Of a stretch of DNA of 64,000 nucleotides, positions 55,770 through 64,000 are shown piece by piece. The first letter of the stretch is position 1. Every line of letters begins with the position of its first letter. The position numbers were made by a program, and so were the translations under genes. The notes under the pieces were generated by a model, which saw nothing but the letters and a program-made list of their open reading frames with translations, was not told where the DNA came from and did not search any database. Origin of the DNA: SZUA-320 sp963707875 (GTDB lineage Bacteria > Gemmatimonadota > Gemmatimonadetes > Gemmatimonadales > GWC2-71-9); NCBI GenBank assembly GCA_963707875.1, contig CAVPRU010000002.1, forward strand, positions 310,001 through 374,000. The letters are read 5' to 3'.

Positions 55770-58700
55770 ATGCGTCTCCACCCATTGCTCGCCCTGCTGA
55801 TCACGGCACGGATCGTCGTCGGGGTCCCGTCGCTCGGGGCCCAGGAGGCTCGGACCGCCCGGCTGGTCGGGCGGGTGTTGAGCGAGCAGGGCACCCCGGT
55901 CGGCGGCGCGGTGATCCAGGCGTCGCTCGGCGGCGGCGCGACCCAATCCACCACCAGCGACGGCACCGGCGGGTTCCGGTTCGGCGAACTGGCGCCCGGC
56001 CGCTACCGGCTCCATGTCCGCCGGATCGGGTTTCAGCCGGTCACGTTGGATTCGGTGGCGGTGGAGCCTGGTGCCACTGCTTCCATCACCGTCCGGCTGA
56101 CCCAGGTGCCGCTGGCGATCGATTCGCTGATGGTGTCGGCCGAGCCGGTGGTGACGATCGACCGGACCGAGAGCGAACACCGCCGGGTGGTGACCCAGCG
56201 GGAACTGGCGCTGCTGCCCACCGCCAACGAGGTCCGCTCGCTGATCGGATTCCTGCCCGGGGTGCGGGCCGACCAGGTCTGGGGCGCCGCCACGGCCCAG
56301 GCCAACAACTATCTGCTCGACGGCATTCCGGTGAACCACCCAGGCCTGGGGGGGGACCTGCTCCAGCCCAACGTGACCTGGGTCGACCGGATCGAGGTCA
56401 AGGGGCTGGGCACCGGCGCGGAGTACGGCAATTTCCAGGGCGGGATCGTCAACGTCGTCACCAAGTCCGGCGGAAATCGCTTCGACGGCGCGCTCCGGGT
56501 CAACCTCGAATCCGCTCGCTTCAACGGGTCCAACCTCCACGTCACCGAGATCGGCCAGGAGCCGGCGTCGCGGTGGGAGGCCGACGGCTATGCCCGGGGG
56601 CCGCTGATTCGGGATCGCCTTTCCTACGCCGTCTTTGGGCAAGTGGTGCAGCGCGACCAGCGGGTCCTGAATCACGTCCGGTTCATCCCCGGGGAGCTCT
56701 CCCCGGAAGTGCCCGAGGAGCGCGACCTCAAACTGCTCGGAAAGCTCAACTGGGAGGCGTCGCCTTCCGACGCGGTGGCGCTCACCCTCGCCCCGTTCCT
56801 GTCCGACATCGAGCGGTTCGGGCTGAGTGGATTCGAGAGTCCCGAAGCGACCCAGCGCGCCCAGGGGCGTCACCTGTTCTACAACCTGGCGTGGCAGCGG
56901 ATCACCTCGCCCCGCAGCTTCCTGGAGGTGCGGATCGGGGGGCTGGGCGGCACCGATCGGCTCGATCCCTACGCCGGCCCGGACGTCCCGGGGCTGCGGA
57001 CCGTGGGCGAAGCCGACCCGCGGAGCTACCAGAACGCGGAATTCCGGGAGCGCCGGCGGGCCCGCAGCACCACCCTGGCCGTCCGCTGGGAGCTGGACGT
57101 AGTCGCCCTGGGCCTGGGCCACCGGCTCAAGCTGGGCGGTGAGCACACCGTGGGCTCGTGGCTGGCGGAACGCCGCAGGAACGGCGGCCTGACCTGGCGC
57201 CCGGGCGATCGGCTGTTCGATCCGGTCTTCCAGCCGGCGCAGACCACCACCTGGCCGTTCAACGGGGTGATCACCAGCACCTGGGGCGGCGAGGTCCAGC
57301 TCGACGCCGGCCTCCAGAACTCGGCGCTCTACCTCCAGGATGACGTCAGCCTCAATCGCTTCGTGGCCCTGAACCTGGGCGCCCGGCTGGGGCGCTGGAG
57401 CGGCCGCCTGGCGCCCACCATCGGGGCCCCGCGGTTCGACGCGGTGCGTGACGTGGCCCTGGAGCCGAGGCTCGGCCTCAGCCTCGATCCGACCGGCCGC
57501 GAGACCGTCGTCCTGAAGGCCCACTGGGGGCGCTATCACCAGGGCCTCTTTGCCGGGCTGTTCGATCGCGCCGACGGGGCCAGCGTGTTCAGCGACGAGG
57601 AACGGTGGGCCTACAGCGGTCCGATCTTCCCCGATCCCACCACCCGCTTTACCAGAGAGCAGCGCGACGCGCTGGCCGCCCAGGGCCAGTTCGAATCGGT
57701 GGAGACCATCCGGCTGAGCGAGGTGGGCCGGGTGGAAGGGTACCGCCAGCCCTACGTCGATCAGGCCGTGGTGGGCCTGGAGGTGGCGTTCGGGCGCCAC
57801 TGGAAGGCCGAGGTCGCCTATGTCGACCGCCGCAACCGGGACATGGTGGCGCTGGTCGACCGGAACCTCGAGTCGAACTACACGGTGTTCGAGAACGTCC
57901 GGGTGCTGGACCGGCTCCTCCGGCCGGTGTACTGGGGTGATGAGGCGCTGATTCTCCGCCGGCTGGCCATCTCGAACGAGGATCTGATCCGGGAGTGGGC
58001 GCACTTCAAGAAGGGCGATGCATTCAGGAACTGGGTGATGCCACCGCCGGGCATGTCGGCCGAGGACATGGAGCGGCTTCGCTACCAGCCGGATCTGGTG
58101 TTGACGACCGCCCCCGAGGCCCGGCGCCACTTCCGCCAGCTCCAGGTGGTGCTCCACGGCCGGTTTCCGGCCTGGTGGGTGTCGGGGTCGGCGGCGATCA
58201 CGAAGCTGCGCGGCAATCTCAACAGCATCACCGGGAACGACGACGATTCGCGGTCGGGGGCCGGGCCCTTCGTGCGGCTGAACGAGCAGTTTGACGCCTA
58301 CGGGGGCTTGAGCAACCAGAGTACGGTCGAGGTCAAGCTCCAGGCTGGCGGAAACCTGCCCTTCGGCTTTCGCGGCGGGACCTTTGTGAGCTACGCGAGC
58401 GGCGACCTCGTGACACCCTACGTCACCCTCTCGAACGTGCTCATGGTGTTCGATCGGCCAGAGTTCACCGACCGCCCTCCTGCGAAACGGATCCTCTCCG
58501 ACCGGCTGGTGCGTACCACTGCCGGCCAGCGGATCTACGCGCTTCCTCGGGGATCGCTCCGCTATCCGGCGCGGTGGACCATCGATCTTCATTTGGAGCG
58601 CGGCTTCCGGGCTGGGGGTACCCAACTGGTGCTGACGTCCGACGCCTTCAACCTGCTGGGGACGGACAAGACCACCGAGATCCAGGCGTCGCTCACCGGT

Positions 58701-58802
58701 GAAGGCGCACTTTTCGGGGAGTTTTTGGGCTACAAGCGGGTCCTCAACCGGGTGCCGCCGCGGACCTTCCGGTTCGGGCTGATCCTGCGGGCCGGATCGT
58801 AG
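55770..58802 (+). CDS. TonB-dependent receptor with carboxypeptidase-like N-terminal domain
   Basis: Outer membrane receptor of 1,010 residues. Signal peptide ends SLGAQ. Residues about 30-115 are a carboxypeptidase-regulatory-like domain (GRVLSEQGTPVGGAVIQASL). The plug is recognisable (NNYLLDGIPVNHPGLGGDLL, YGNFQGGIVNVVTKSGGNRF), followed by a beta-barrel ending TFRFGLILRAGS. ATG 55770 has AGGAG five bases upstream; the frame to 55644 runs into repeat sequence. Ligand is unknown. No partner lipoprotein of SusD type is adjacent. Confidence 0.92.
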   Translation: MRLHPLLALLITARIVVGVPSLGAQEARTARLVGRVLSEQGTPVGGAVIQASLGGGATQSTTSDGTGGFRFGELAPGRYRLHVRRIGFQPVTLDSVAVEPGATASITVRLTQVPLAIDSLMVSAEPVVTIDRTESEHRRVVTQRELALLPTANEVRSLIGFLPGVRADQVWGAATAQANNYLLDGIPVNHPGLGGDLLQPNVTWVDRIEVKGLGTGAEYGNFQGGIVNVVTKSGGNRFDGALRVNLESARFNGSNLHVTEIGQEPASRWEADGYARGPLIRDRLSYAVFGQVVQRDQRVLNHVRFIPGELSPEVPEERDLKLLGKLNWEASPSDAVALTLAPFLSDIERFGLSGFESPEATQRAQGRHLFYNLAWQRITSPRSFLEVRIGGLGGTDRLDPYAGPDVPGLRTVGEADPRSYQNAEFRERRRARSTTLAVRWELDVVALGLGHRLKLGGEHTVGSWLAERRRNGGLTWRPGDRLFDPVFQPAQTTTWPFNGVITSTWGGEVQLDAGLQNSALYLQDDVSLNRFVALNLGARLGRWSGRLAPTIGAPRFDAVRDVALEPRLGLSLDPTGRETVVLKAHWGRYHQGLFAGLFDRADGASVFSDEERWAYSGPIFPDPTTRFTREQRDALAAQGQFESVETIRLSEVGRVEGYRQPYVDQAVVGLEVAFGRHWKAEVAYVDRRNRDMVALVDRNLESNYTVFENVRVLDRLLRPVYWGDEALILRRLAISNEDLIREWAHFKKGDAFRNWVMPPPGMSAEDMERLRYQPDLVLTTAPEARRHFRQLQVVLHGRFPAWWVSGSAAITKLRGNLNSITGNDDDSRSGAGPFVRLNEQFDAYGGLSNQSTVEVKLQAGGNLPFGFRGGTFVSYASGDLVTPYVTLSNVLMVFDRPEFTDRPPAKRILSDRLVRTTAGQRIYALPRGSLRYPARWTIDLHLERGFRAGGTQLVLTSDAFNLLGTDKTTEIQASLTGEGALFGEFLGYKRVLNRVPPRTFRFGLILRAGS

Positions 58803-58829
58803 GCGTTACCCGCGGGGAGGCCAAGTGCT

Positions 58830-58847
58830 GGTCCCTTGGAGGGGACC
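58830..58847 (+). terminator. Terminator-like hairpin after the receptor gene
   Basis: GGTCCC (58830-58835) pairs with GGGACC (58842-58847) around a 6-base loop, followed by GCTCTTCTGG, a weak U-tract, 28 bases after the stop. Confidence 0.35.
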
Positions 58848-58900
58848 GCTCTTCTGGCCGCTCATGTGGGTGAGATGTGTGTAACTGGGGATCACGCGGG

Positions 58901-58968
58901 GGTACCGGAGGCATCCCGAGGCCATCGGGCGGGCCCGCTTCTACGTCAGGAGATGCCTCGCGTGTACC
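58901..58968. repeat. 68-bp imperfect inverted repeat
   Basis: GGTAC (58901-58905) and GAGGCATC (58908-58915) pair with GATGCCTC (58952-58959) and GTACC (58964-58968). The interior contains a smaller CCGA/TCGG hairpin and GCGGGCCCGC. It could be a structured RNA or a small palindromic mobile element. Confidence 0.5.
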
Positions 58969-59036
58969 GCAGTTCCAGCTGGACACGCCTGTTCAGCGCT
59001 TCCTTCCTCGCCGCCTCGGTGGCGGCTTCGCATGCT

Positions 59037-59070
59037 CTCGCTGACGCTCGGGTGTCCTCCGCCGCGGAGG
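59037..59070. repeat. Dispersed GC motif shared with the tRNA repeat, with palindrome
   Basis: Bases 59037-59065 match 55460-55488 and 55579-55607 at 28 of 29 positions (CTCGCTGACGCTCGG followed by TGTCCTCCGCCGC). Here it runs into the palindrome CCTCCGC-c-GCGGAGG (59056-59070); near the tRNA it runs into another palindrome. This is the pattern of a REP-like extragenic element. Confidence 0.6.
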
Positions 59071-59090
59071 GGGCCCCCTCACCTAACCCC

Positions 59091-59119
59091 TTGACAAATC
59101 ATCACTTACGGTGTAGGTT
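59091..59119 (+). promoter_or_regulatory. Candidate sigma70-type promoter upstream of the ABM-fold gene
   Basis: A perfect TTGACA (59091-59096), 17-base spacer and TAGGTT (59114-59119), in an unusually AT-rich stretch. The -35 is strong, the -10 matches at three of six positions. It would leave a leader of about 175 bases before the ATG at 59303. Confidence 0.5.
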
Positions 59120-59302
59120 AAGAACACGATCAAGGGTGGCAGGACCCCACCAACGCAGCACCAGTTGGTTCTCCCCTATCAACCCGATCCGATAGTGTGC
59201 CGTTCGCCAGGGTTGGCGGGACGGACTCCGGCGCCGCACAGAGTCTCGCCAGCGGGCCCGAGATATCGGATGTCATATGACGAGACGATTGGACCCAACT
59301 CC

Positions 59303-59602
59303 ATGATGAACTACATCCGCAACGTCGAACTCACCGTCAAGGCCGGCAAGTCCACCGAGCTGCTCAAGGTGCTCAACACGGACTTGCTTCCGGTGCTGAA
59401 GAAGCAGGCTGGCTTCAAGCACGAGGTCGCCATGGTGAACGGTGGTCGCGCCGTGGGCATCAGCGTCTGGGCCGACAAGGCCAGCGCCGACCGCTACCAC
59501 ACGAAGGTCTTCCCGGAAGTGTTGAAGAAGCTGAGCCCGTTCATTGACGGCACACCGCAGATTCACAATTTCGAGCTGACCGCGACGACGATGGCTGCCT
59601 AG
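59303..59602 (+). CDS. Small ABM-fold (antibiotic biosynthesis monooxygenase-like) protein
   Basis: A 99-residue protein with the ferredoxin-like dimeric alpha/beta-barrel pattern: NYIRNVELTVKAGKSTELLK, LLPVLKKQAGFKHEVAMVNG and VGISVWADKASADRYHTKVF. Members are small monooxygenases or heme-degrading-like proteins; the function here is unknown. Starts at ATG 59303, ATG 59306 and ATG 59270 are possible and none has a strong ribosome-binding site. A promoter precedes it and a good terminator follows, so it is probably a monocistronic, well-expressed gene. Confidence 0.75.
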   Translation: MMNYIRNVELTVKAGKSTELLKVLNTDLLPVLKKQAGFKHEVAMVNGGRAVGISVWADKASADRYHTKVFPEVLKKLSPFIDGTPQIHNFELTATTMAA

Positions 59603-59624
59603 GTCAGCCGTTCGAACCAGCAAG

Positions 59625-59657
59625 ACGGGCGTCCCGGTACATCGGGGCGCCCGTTTT
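59625..59657 (+). terminator. Rho-independent terminator
   Basis: ACGGGCG (59625-59631) and CCCG pair with CGGG and CGCCCGT (59648-59654), with one bulge on each side and loop GTACAT, followed by a T-run (59654-59657). It lies 23 bases after the ABM-fold gene stop. Confidence 0.8.
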
Positions 59658-59703
59658 CGCATGGCAGGGAGGTCCTGTCTGCGACCCCTGAAGCCCCCAG
59701 AGG

Positions 59704-60192
59704 TCAGGCCCGGAGCAGGTCGTCCAGATCCAGCCGCCGGCTGAACATCACCAGCTTTCCCTCGGCGTCCCGGGGCCAGTCCTCCTCGGGGCGGTCCAGG
59801 TACAACTCGATCCCGTTCTGATCCGGATCCCGGAGATAGAGCGCCTCGCTCACCCCATGGTCCGACGCCCCGTCCAGCGGAACCCCATGGGCCAGCACCC
59901 GGCGACAGGCGGTGGCCAGGGCCGCCCGGGTCGGATAGCGAAAGGCGACGTGGTAGAGGCCGGTGGAGCCGGCCGGCGGTGGGCTGCCACCCCGGGACTC
60001 CCAGGTGTTCAACCCCACGTGGTGATGGTACCCACCCGCCCCCAGAAACGCCGCCTGATCCCCCAGCCGCTGGGTGACCTCGAACCCGAGGACCTCGGTG
60101 TAGAACCGGATGGCGCGCTCGAGGTCGGCGACCTTGAGATGGACATGGCCGACCACGGTGCTGGCATCGATCGGTGGCGAATTGCTGGTCAT
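59704..60192 (-). CDS. VOC family (glyoxalase/extradiol dioxygenase-like) protein
   Basis: A 162-residue vicinal-oxygen-chelate protein with paired beta-alpha-beta-beta-beta modules: GHVHLKVADLERAIRFYTEV, YHHHVGLNTWES, GLYHVAFRYPTRAAL and DHGVSEALYLRDPDQNGIEL. The His and Glu at these places match the metal ligands of the family. It resembles single-domain catechol dioxygenase-like proteins; the reaction is not assigned. Divergent from the second TonB-dependent receptor. Confidence 0.88.
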   Translation of the reverse strand: MTSNSPPIDASTVVGHVHLKVADLERAIRFYTEVLGFEVTQRLGDQAAFLGAGGYHHHVGLNTWESRGGSPPPAGSTGLYHVAFRYPTRAALATACRRVLAHGVPLDGASDHGVSEALYLRDPDQNGIELYLDRPEEDWPRDAEGKLVMFSRRLDLDDLLRA

Positions 60193-60356
60193 CCTGTGAA
60201 TCCTCTCCTCCGGCCCAGGGGCTCTGAATGATGTACCGGCCCCAACGCCGGGGCCATTTTCCGGGTTCCCCCCCCACTTGACGGCCCTCAGCCCCGGGCT
60301 ACGATTGTGGCATCTCGGTAACGTTCCTCCCCGCCCAACCCACTTCGGAGGTTCTC

Positions 60357-63300
60357 GTGCGCCAACCGTCCGCCCGACTGCGCGGAGCCGTGGTCCTGCT
60401 CCTCGCCCTCGTCCCCGCCGCCTTGCAGGCCCAGGGTGTGACCACCTCGGCGATGGCCGGCATCGTCAGTGACCAGCAGGGCGCCGCGCTGGTGGACGCG
60501 GTGATCACCGCGGTGCACCTGCCCAGTGGCACCTCGTATCGGGCCGTGGCCCGAGTGGGCGGGACCTGGAACATCCTTAACATGCGGGTCGGGGGGCCGT
60601 ACCGGGTCACGGTGGCGGCCATCGGGTATCAGCCGAACACCAAGGATGACGTTCAGCTGGCGCTGGGCCAGACCTTCCGGCACGACGTGGCGCTGGAGCG
60701 CCAGGTGGTGCAGCTGGAGGAATTGCAGGTGATCTCCGATCGGGACCGGCTGCTGAGTGCCGGCCGGACCGGGGCGACCACCTTCGTCGTGCCGGAGCAG
60801 GTGGCGCTGACGCCCTCGATCAAGCGGAGCACCCGGGACCTGACCCGACTCGACCCCCGGAGCGACGGCAACATGGCGTTCGCGGGGCGCAACTGGCTCT
60901 ACAACAGCATCTCGCTGGACGGCTCCTACTTCAGCAACTCGTTCGGGCTGGACGACCCGGCGCCCGGTGGCCAGGCCAACGCCGAGCCGGTCCCGTTTGA
61001 CGCGGTCGAGCAGGTCCAGGTGTCGCTGGCGCCATTCGATGTCCGGCAGGGCGGCTTCACGGGTGCCAGCATCAACACGGTGACCAGGAGCGGAACGAAC
61101 ACCCTCAGGTCTTCGCTGTACGCCTACTACCGGAACCAGTCACTGGAAGGCAACAAGGTGAGCGGCAACCCGGTGGTGGCCAACCCGGACCTGAGCTTCC
61201 TCCAGTCCGGGCTGTCGGTCAGCGGGCCGATCATCAAGGACAAGCTGTTCTTCTTCGTCAACGGCGAGATCGAGCGGACCGACGATCCGGGCACCAACTT
61301 CGCCGCCTGCCGCAGCAACTGCAGCAATCCCGGGTTCGGGGTGTCCCGGGCGGAGGCCGGAGTGCTCGACGCGATCAGCGCCCGGCTCAAGACCTATGGG
61401 TACGACACCGGCCCCTACGAGGGCTACGTCAACGAGACCAACAACAACAAGCTGCTGCTCCGGCTGGACTGGAACATCAGCCAGAATCACAACCTGATGT
61501 TCCGCTACAACTGGCTGGATGCGGTGCGCGACCTGGGTCCCCACCCCTTCGTGCTCAGCTTCAACAACACCGGCCGAGGCCCCAACTCGAGCTCGCTGCC
61601 GTTCCAGAACTCGGGCTACGCGATCAACAACAAGCTCCATTCCTTCGCGACCGAGCTCAACAGCCGGGGCGAGCGCTTCGCCAACCGGTTCTTTGCCAGC
61701 TACAACCGGTTCCGGGATTTCCGGACCCCGTTCAGCGCTCCGTTCCCGACCATCGAGATCGGCGAGGCCGGGGTGACCTACACCACCGCGGGCCATGAGC
61801 CGTTCTCGATCCACAACGTCCTGGACCAGGACGTGGTCCAGCTCACCAACAACTTCAGCATCTTCAAGGGGCGTCACACCCTGACCCTGGGCGCCAACTA
61901 CGAATCGTTCAGCTTCTTCAACTCGTTCAACATCTTCCGGCACGGTCTCTTCCAGCTGCCGTACTTCCTCGACTTCCTGGGCGGCGCCACCTTCCCGACC
62001 CTGGACGAGTTCATGACGGCCACCGACCCGAACAACCCGGATCGGCTCGACCTCAATTCCTACATCGGTTCCGGGTTGTACAAGGGAGAGAAGATCAAGG
62101 TCTCCCAGCTCTCCGGATACCTCCAGGACGAGTACCTGGTGTCCGACCGGCTCACCCTGACCGCCGGCCTGCGGGTCGACCTGCCGATCTACAACACCAA
62201 GCCGGTCGACAATCCGTTCTCCCGCGGCCTCGCCGCGCTGGACGAGAACCGGAACCCGGAGGTGGTGGACCAGAGCAAGCTGCCGGGAGCCGTCCCGATG
62301 CTGTCGCCCCGGGTGGGCTTCAACTGGAACGCGGCCGGCGACCGGCGGACCCAGGTGCGCGGTGGCACCGGGGTCTTTACCGGCCGGGTTCCCTTCGTCT
62401 GGATCGGGAACGTCATCTCCAATCCGGGGGCCAATCCCAAGCTGTACCCGACCGCCGGGCCGATCGTGACCGGAGACAGCGCCACCCTGGCGCAGTCGTT
62501 TGACCTGAACGCGATCGCCCCGGATTTCCGGTGGCCCCAGACCTGGACCACCGACCTGGCCGTGGACCAGCAGCTGGGCTGGGGGGTGCTCGGGACCCTG
62601 GAGGTGATCTATGGCAAGGATATCAACGCGGTGTACATGCGGAATGCCGACCTGGTGAAGCCGTTCCGGACCCTGAAGGACGGGCGGCCCTACTACGGCG
62701 GGGCCGGCAGCAACGAGCTGAACAGCGATGGCGGGCCGGGGATCTACGTCATCGACAACACCTCCGAGGGTTCCAACTTCAACATCACCACCCAGTTCCG
62801 GAAGACCTGGTCGGAGAACTTCTCGGCCAGCCTGGCCTACAGCTACAACACTGCCAAGAACAACCTCAAATCCACGGAAATCGCCAGCGTGCTGTGGCAG
62901 AACCAGCCGGTCCAGGGCGACCCCAACCGGCCCGAACTGAGCTTCTCGGAGTTTGGACAGCGGCACCGGATCATCGGGTCGGTCTTTGCGAGCAGGACCT
63001 GGTCATCCTCGATGCGGACCCAGGTCGGGGTCTTCCTGGAGGTGGCGGAGGGGAACCGGTTCGCCGGCTCCGGCGGCAACCGCTACTCGTTCCTGTACGC
63101 CGGCGACGTCAACGGCGATGGCCAGGGCGGCAACGATCTGATCTACATCCCCGCGTCCCAGGGCGATATCAAGTTCGCGGCCACCCCCAGTCAGACCGCC
63201 CAGCAGCAGTGGGACAAGTTCAACGCCTTCATCGAGCAGGACAAGTACCTCCGGAGCCACCGGGGCGAGATCGCCGAGCGGTTCGGGGCGGTGAACCCCT

Positions 63301-63596
63301 GGTACCACAACATGGATGTCCGGATCCTGCACGACCTCGGATTCGGGGGCGGCCCCAACCGGCAGGGGGTCCAGGTCAGCCTGGACATTCTCAACTTCAC
63401 CAACCTGGTCAGCTCGAGCTGGGGGGTCCGGAAGGTGGCCAGCCCGTCCGCCACGTCGCCCCTGACGCTCCAGTCGTTCGACACGGCCGGCGACCCGGTC
63501 TTCGTCTTCAACGGCCCCACCAAGACCTATGTGGAGGATCCGGGGCTCTACTCCCGGTGGCGGATGCAGCTGGGCCTGCGGTACTTCTTCAACTAG
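60357..63596 (+). CDS. TonB-dependent receptor, Oar-like, with carboxypeptidase-like N-terminus
   Basis: Outer membrane receptor of 1,079 residues. Signal peptide ends ALQAQG. Residues about 28-115 are a carboxypeptidase-regulatory-like domain (AMAGIVSDQQGAALVDAVIT). The plug contains WLYNSISLDGSYFSNSFGLD and RQGGFTGASINTVTRSGTN, and the barrel ends RWRMQLGLRYFFN with a terminal Phe-Asn. GTG 60357 has GGAGG six bases upstream (CGGAGGTTCTC). A carboxylate- or peptide-uptake role is possible; the ligand is unknown. Confidence 0.92.
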   Translation: MRQPSARLRGAVVLLLALVPAALQAQGVTTSAMAGIVSDQQGAALVDAVITAVHLPSGTSYRAVARVGGTWNILNMRVGGPYRVTVAAIGYQPNTKDDVQLALGQTFRHDVALERQVVQLEELQVISDRDRLLSAGRTGATTFVVPEQVALTPSIKRSTRDLTRLDPRSDGNMAFAGRNWLYNSISLDGSYFSNSFGLDDPAPGGQANAEPVPFDAVEQVQVSLAPFDVRQGGFTGASINTVTRSGTNTLRSSLYAYYRNQSLEGNKVSGNPVVANPDLSFLQSGLSVSGPIIKDKLFFFVNGEIERTDDPGTNFAACRSNCSNPGFGVSRAEAGVLDAISARLKTYGYDTGPYEGYVNETNNNKLLLRLDWNISQNHNLMFRYNWLDAVRDLGPHPFVLSFNNTGRGPNSSSLPFQNSGYAINNKLHSFATELNSRGERFANRFFASYNRFRDFRTPFSAPFPTIEIGEAGVTYTTAGHEPFSIHNVLDQDVVQLTNNFSIFKGRHTLTLGANYESFSFFNSFNIFRHGLFQLPYFLDFLGGATFPTLDEFMTATDPNNPDRLDLNSYIGSGLYKGEKIKVSQLSGYLQDEYLVSDRLTLTAGLRVDLPIYNTKPVDNPFSRGLAALDENRNPEVVDQSKLPGAVPMLSPRVGFNWNAAGDRRTQVRGGTGVFTGRVPFVWIGNVISNPGANPKLYPTAGPIVTGDSATLAQSFDLNAIAPDFRWPQTWTTDLAVDQQLGWGVLGTLEVIYGKDINAVYMRNADLVKPFRTLKDGRPYYGGAGSNELNSDGGPGIYVIDNTSEGSNFNITTQFRKTWSENFSASLAYSYNTAKNNLKSTEIASVLWQNQPVQGDPNRPELSFSEFGQRHRIIGSVFASRTWSSSMRTQVGVFLEVAEGNRFAGSGGNRYSFLYAGDVNGDGQGGNDLIYIPASQGDIKFAATPSQTAQQQWDKFNAFIEQDKYLRSHRGEIAERFGAVNPWYHNMDVRILHDLGFGGGPNRQGVQVSLDILNFTNLVSSSWGVRKVASPSATSPLTLQSFDTAGDPVFVFNGPTKTYVEDPGLYSRWRMQLGLRYFFN

Positions 63597-63616
63597 CGGA
63601 CGGTACTGCCGCCAGG

Positions 63617-63650
63617 GAACGGCCTCGGGCAACCGGGGCCGTTCTGGTTT
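63617..63650 (+). terminator. Terminator-like hairpin after the second receptor gene
   Basis: GAACGGCC (63617-63624) pairs perfectly with GGCCGTTC (63637-63644), followed by TGGTTT. It lies 20 bases after the receptor stop. Confidence 0.55.
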
Positions 63651-63686
63651 CGGGCGGCGTCGCTTGACCGGAGATCAGGAGACTGC

Positions 63687-64000
63687 ATGGCGACCCAACG
63701 CGAGATGGATTTCACCTATGGACTGGTCGACCGGATCTTCCGGCTCAGCATGGGGGAGTCGGGGGACTTCAGCGGGGCCAAGTATGACGGCGACTTTTCC
63801 CTCACCCTGGAACAGGCCCAGGCCCGGAAGCACGACTACCTCTATGACCAGCTCGGACTGCAACCGGGCCAGCGGGTGCTCGATATCGGGTGCGGCTGGG
63901 GACCGGTGCTGCGCTACCTGGGCGGACGCGGTGTCAAGGCGGTCGGGGTGACGCTGGCCGAAGCCCAGGCGGCGGCCTGCGTCCGGAACGGGCTCGAGGC
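63687..64000 (+). CDS. SAM-dependent methyltransferase, cyclopropane-fatty-acid-synthase-like (partial)
   Basis: The first 104 codons of a class I methyltransferase that continues past the window edge. It shows the AdoMet-binding motif VLDIGCGWGPVLRYL and, before it, KYDGDFSLTLEQAQARKHDY, as in cyclopropane fatty acid or mycolic acid cyclopropane synthases. ATG 63687 follows AGGAG at good spacing (ATCAGGAGACTGC). Whether it cyclopropanates lipids or methylates another substrate cannot be told from this part. Confidence 0.85.
   Translation, partial: MATQREMDFTYGLVDRIFRLSMGESGDFSGAKYDGDFSLTLEQAQARKHDYLYDQLGLQPGQRVLDIGCGWGPVLRYLGGRGVKAVGVTLAEAQAAACVRNGLE

Larger units (their letters stand above)
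58803..59302. other. Palindrome-rich 500-bp intergenic region without a supported gene
   Basis: Between the first TonB-dependent receptor and the ABM-fold gene. It contains a terminator-like hairpin, a 68-bp imperfect inverted repeat, two GC hairpins, a copy of the motif from the tRNA repeat, and an AT-rich promoter-like stretch; the main parts are listed separately. A 119-codon open frame (58836-59195) crosses these structures and has no ribosome-binding site. Confidence 0.6.

Noticed and set aside
58836..59195. 119-codon plus-strand frame in the palindrome-rich region
   Set aside because: It crosses hairpins, the REP-like motif and a promoter, and lacks a ribosome-binding site.
61140..62966. 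608-codon frame antisense to the second receptor
   Set aside because: No family motifs; Val/Gly/Arg-rich as expected of an antisense frame in this base composition.

Overview
The window is about 64 kb of high-GC bacterial DNA, densely packed and mostly arranged in translationally coupled operons. The gene mix (Ser/Thr kinases with extracytoplasmic TolB or TPR domains, S9 prolyl oligopeptidase, MacAB-type exporters with split permeases, TonB-dependent receptors with carboxypeptidase-like N-termini, many lipoproteins) suggests a Gram-negative soil or water bacterium resembling Gemmatimonadota. That is inference from gene content; no rRNA or marker gene here proves it.

Layout. (1) 1-10.4 kb: an energy-metabolism operon on the plus strand. 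A very large NifJ-type 2-oxoacid:ferredoxin oxidoreductase (5' end outside the window, one frameshift) is followed by rnfC, rnfD, rnfG, rnfE and rnfA, then a 56-residue Cys-rich membrane protein where rnfB might be expected, then the flavin transferase apbE. Together they would oxidise a 2-oxoacid, pass electrons by ferredoxin or directly to the Rnf membrane complex, and flavinylate RnfD and RnfG. (2) 10.4-13.6 kb: a multicopper oxidase whose copper motifs are in permuted order, and two small membrane proteins. (3) 13.8-21.7 kb (minus): two receptor-like Ser/Thr kinases and an S9 peptidase in one operon. (4) 21.8-28.0 kb: an AhpD-like peroxidase-related protein whose frame is interrupted by a UGA exactly at the CxxC motif, followed by a hairpin (a probable selenoprotein), then GlcG/HbpS, a propeller-phosphoesterase lipoprotein, a PIG-L deacetylase and an amidase. 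(5) 28.0-37.9 kb (minus): housekeeping genes: CDGSH, DUF2268-like, rhomboid-like, ddl, cystathionine beta-synthase, TonB-domain lipoprotein, mutS, SPOR protein, holA, NUDIX. Three of these genes carry two single-base insertions each. (6) 38.0-51.5 kb: two separate adaptor/ATPase/permease/permease export cassettes, with an SDR, YdcF, a beta-CASP nuclease, upp, a Spy-like chaperone and a DinB protein between them. (7) 51.6-64 kb: lipoproteins, a beta-barrel protein, tRNA-Phe with a tandem duplication of its 3' end, two TonB-dependent receptors, a palindrome-rich 500-bp intergenic region with a promoter, an ABM-fold protein, a VOC protein and a truncated methyltransferase.

The observations most worth following are the UGA-containing AhpD-like gene, the Rnf operon with no rnfB but a Cys4 mini-protein, the permuted multicopper oxidase, the tRNA-tail repeats, and the set of seven +1 frameshifts, which look more like consensus errors than decay. 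No CRISPR array, insertion sequence, integrase or rRNA was seen.
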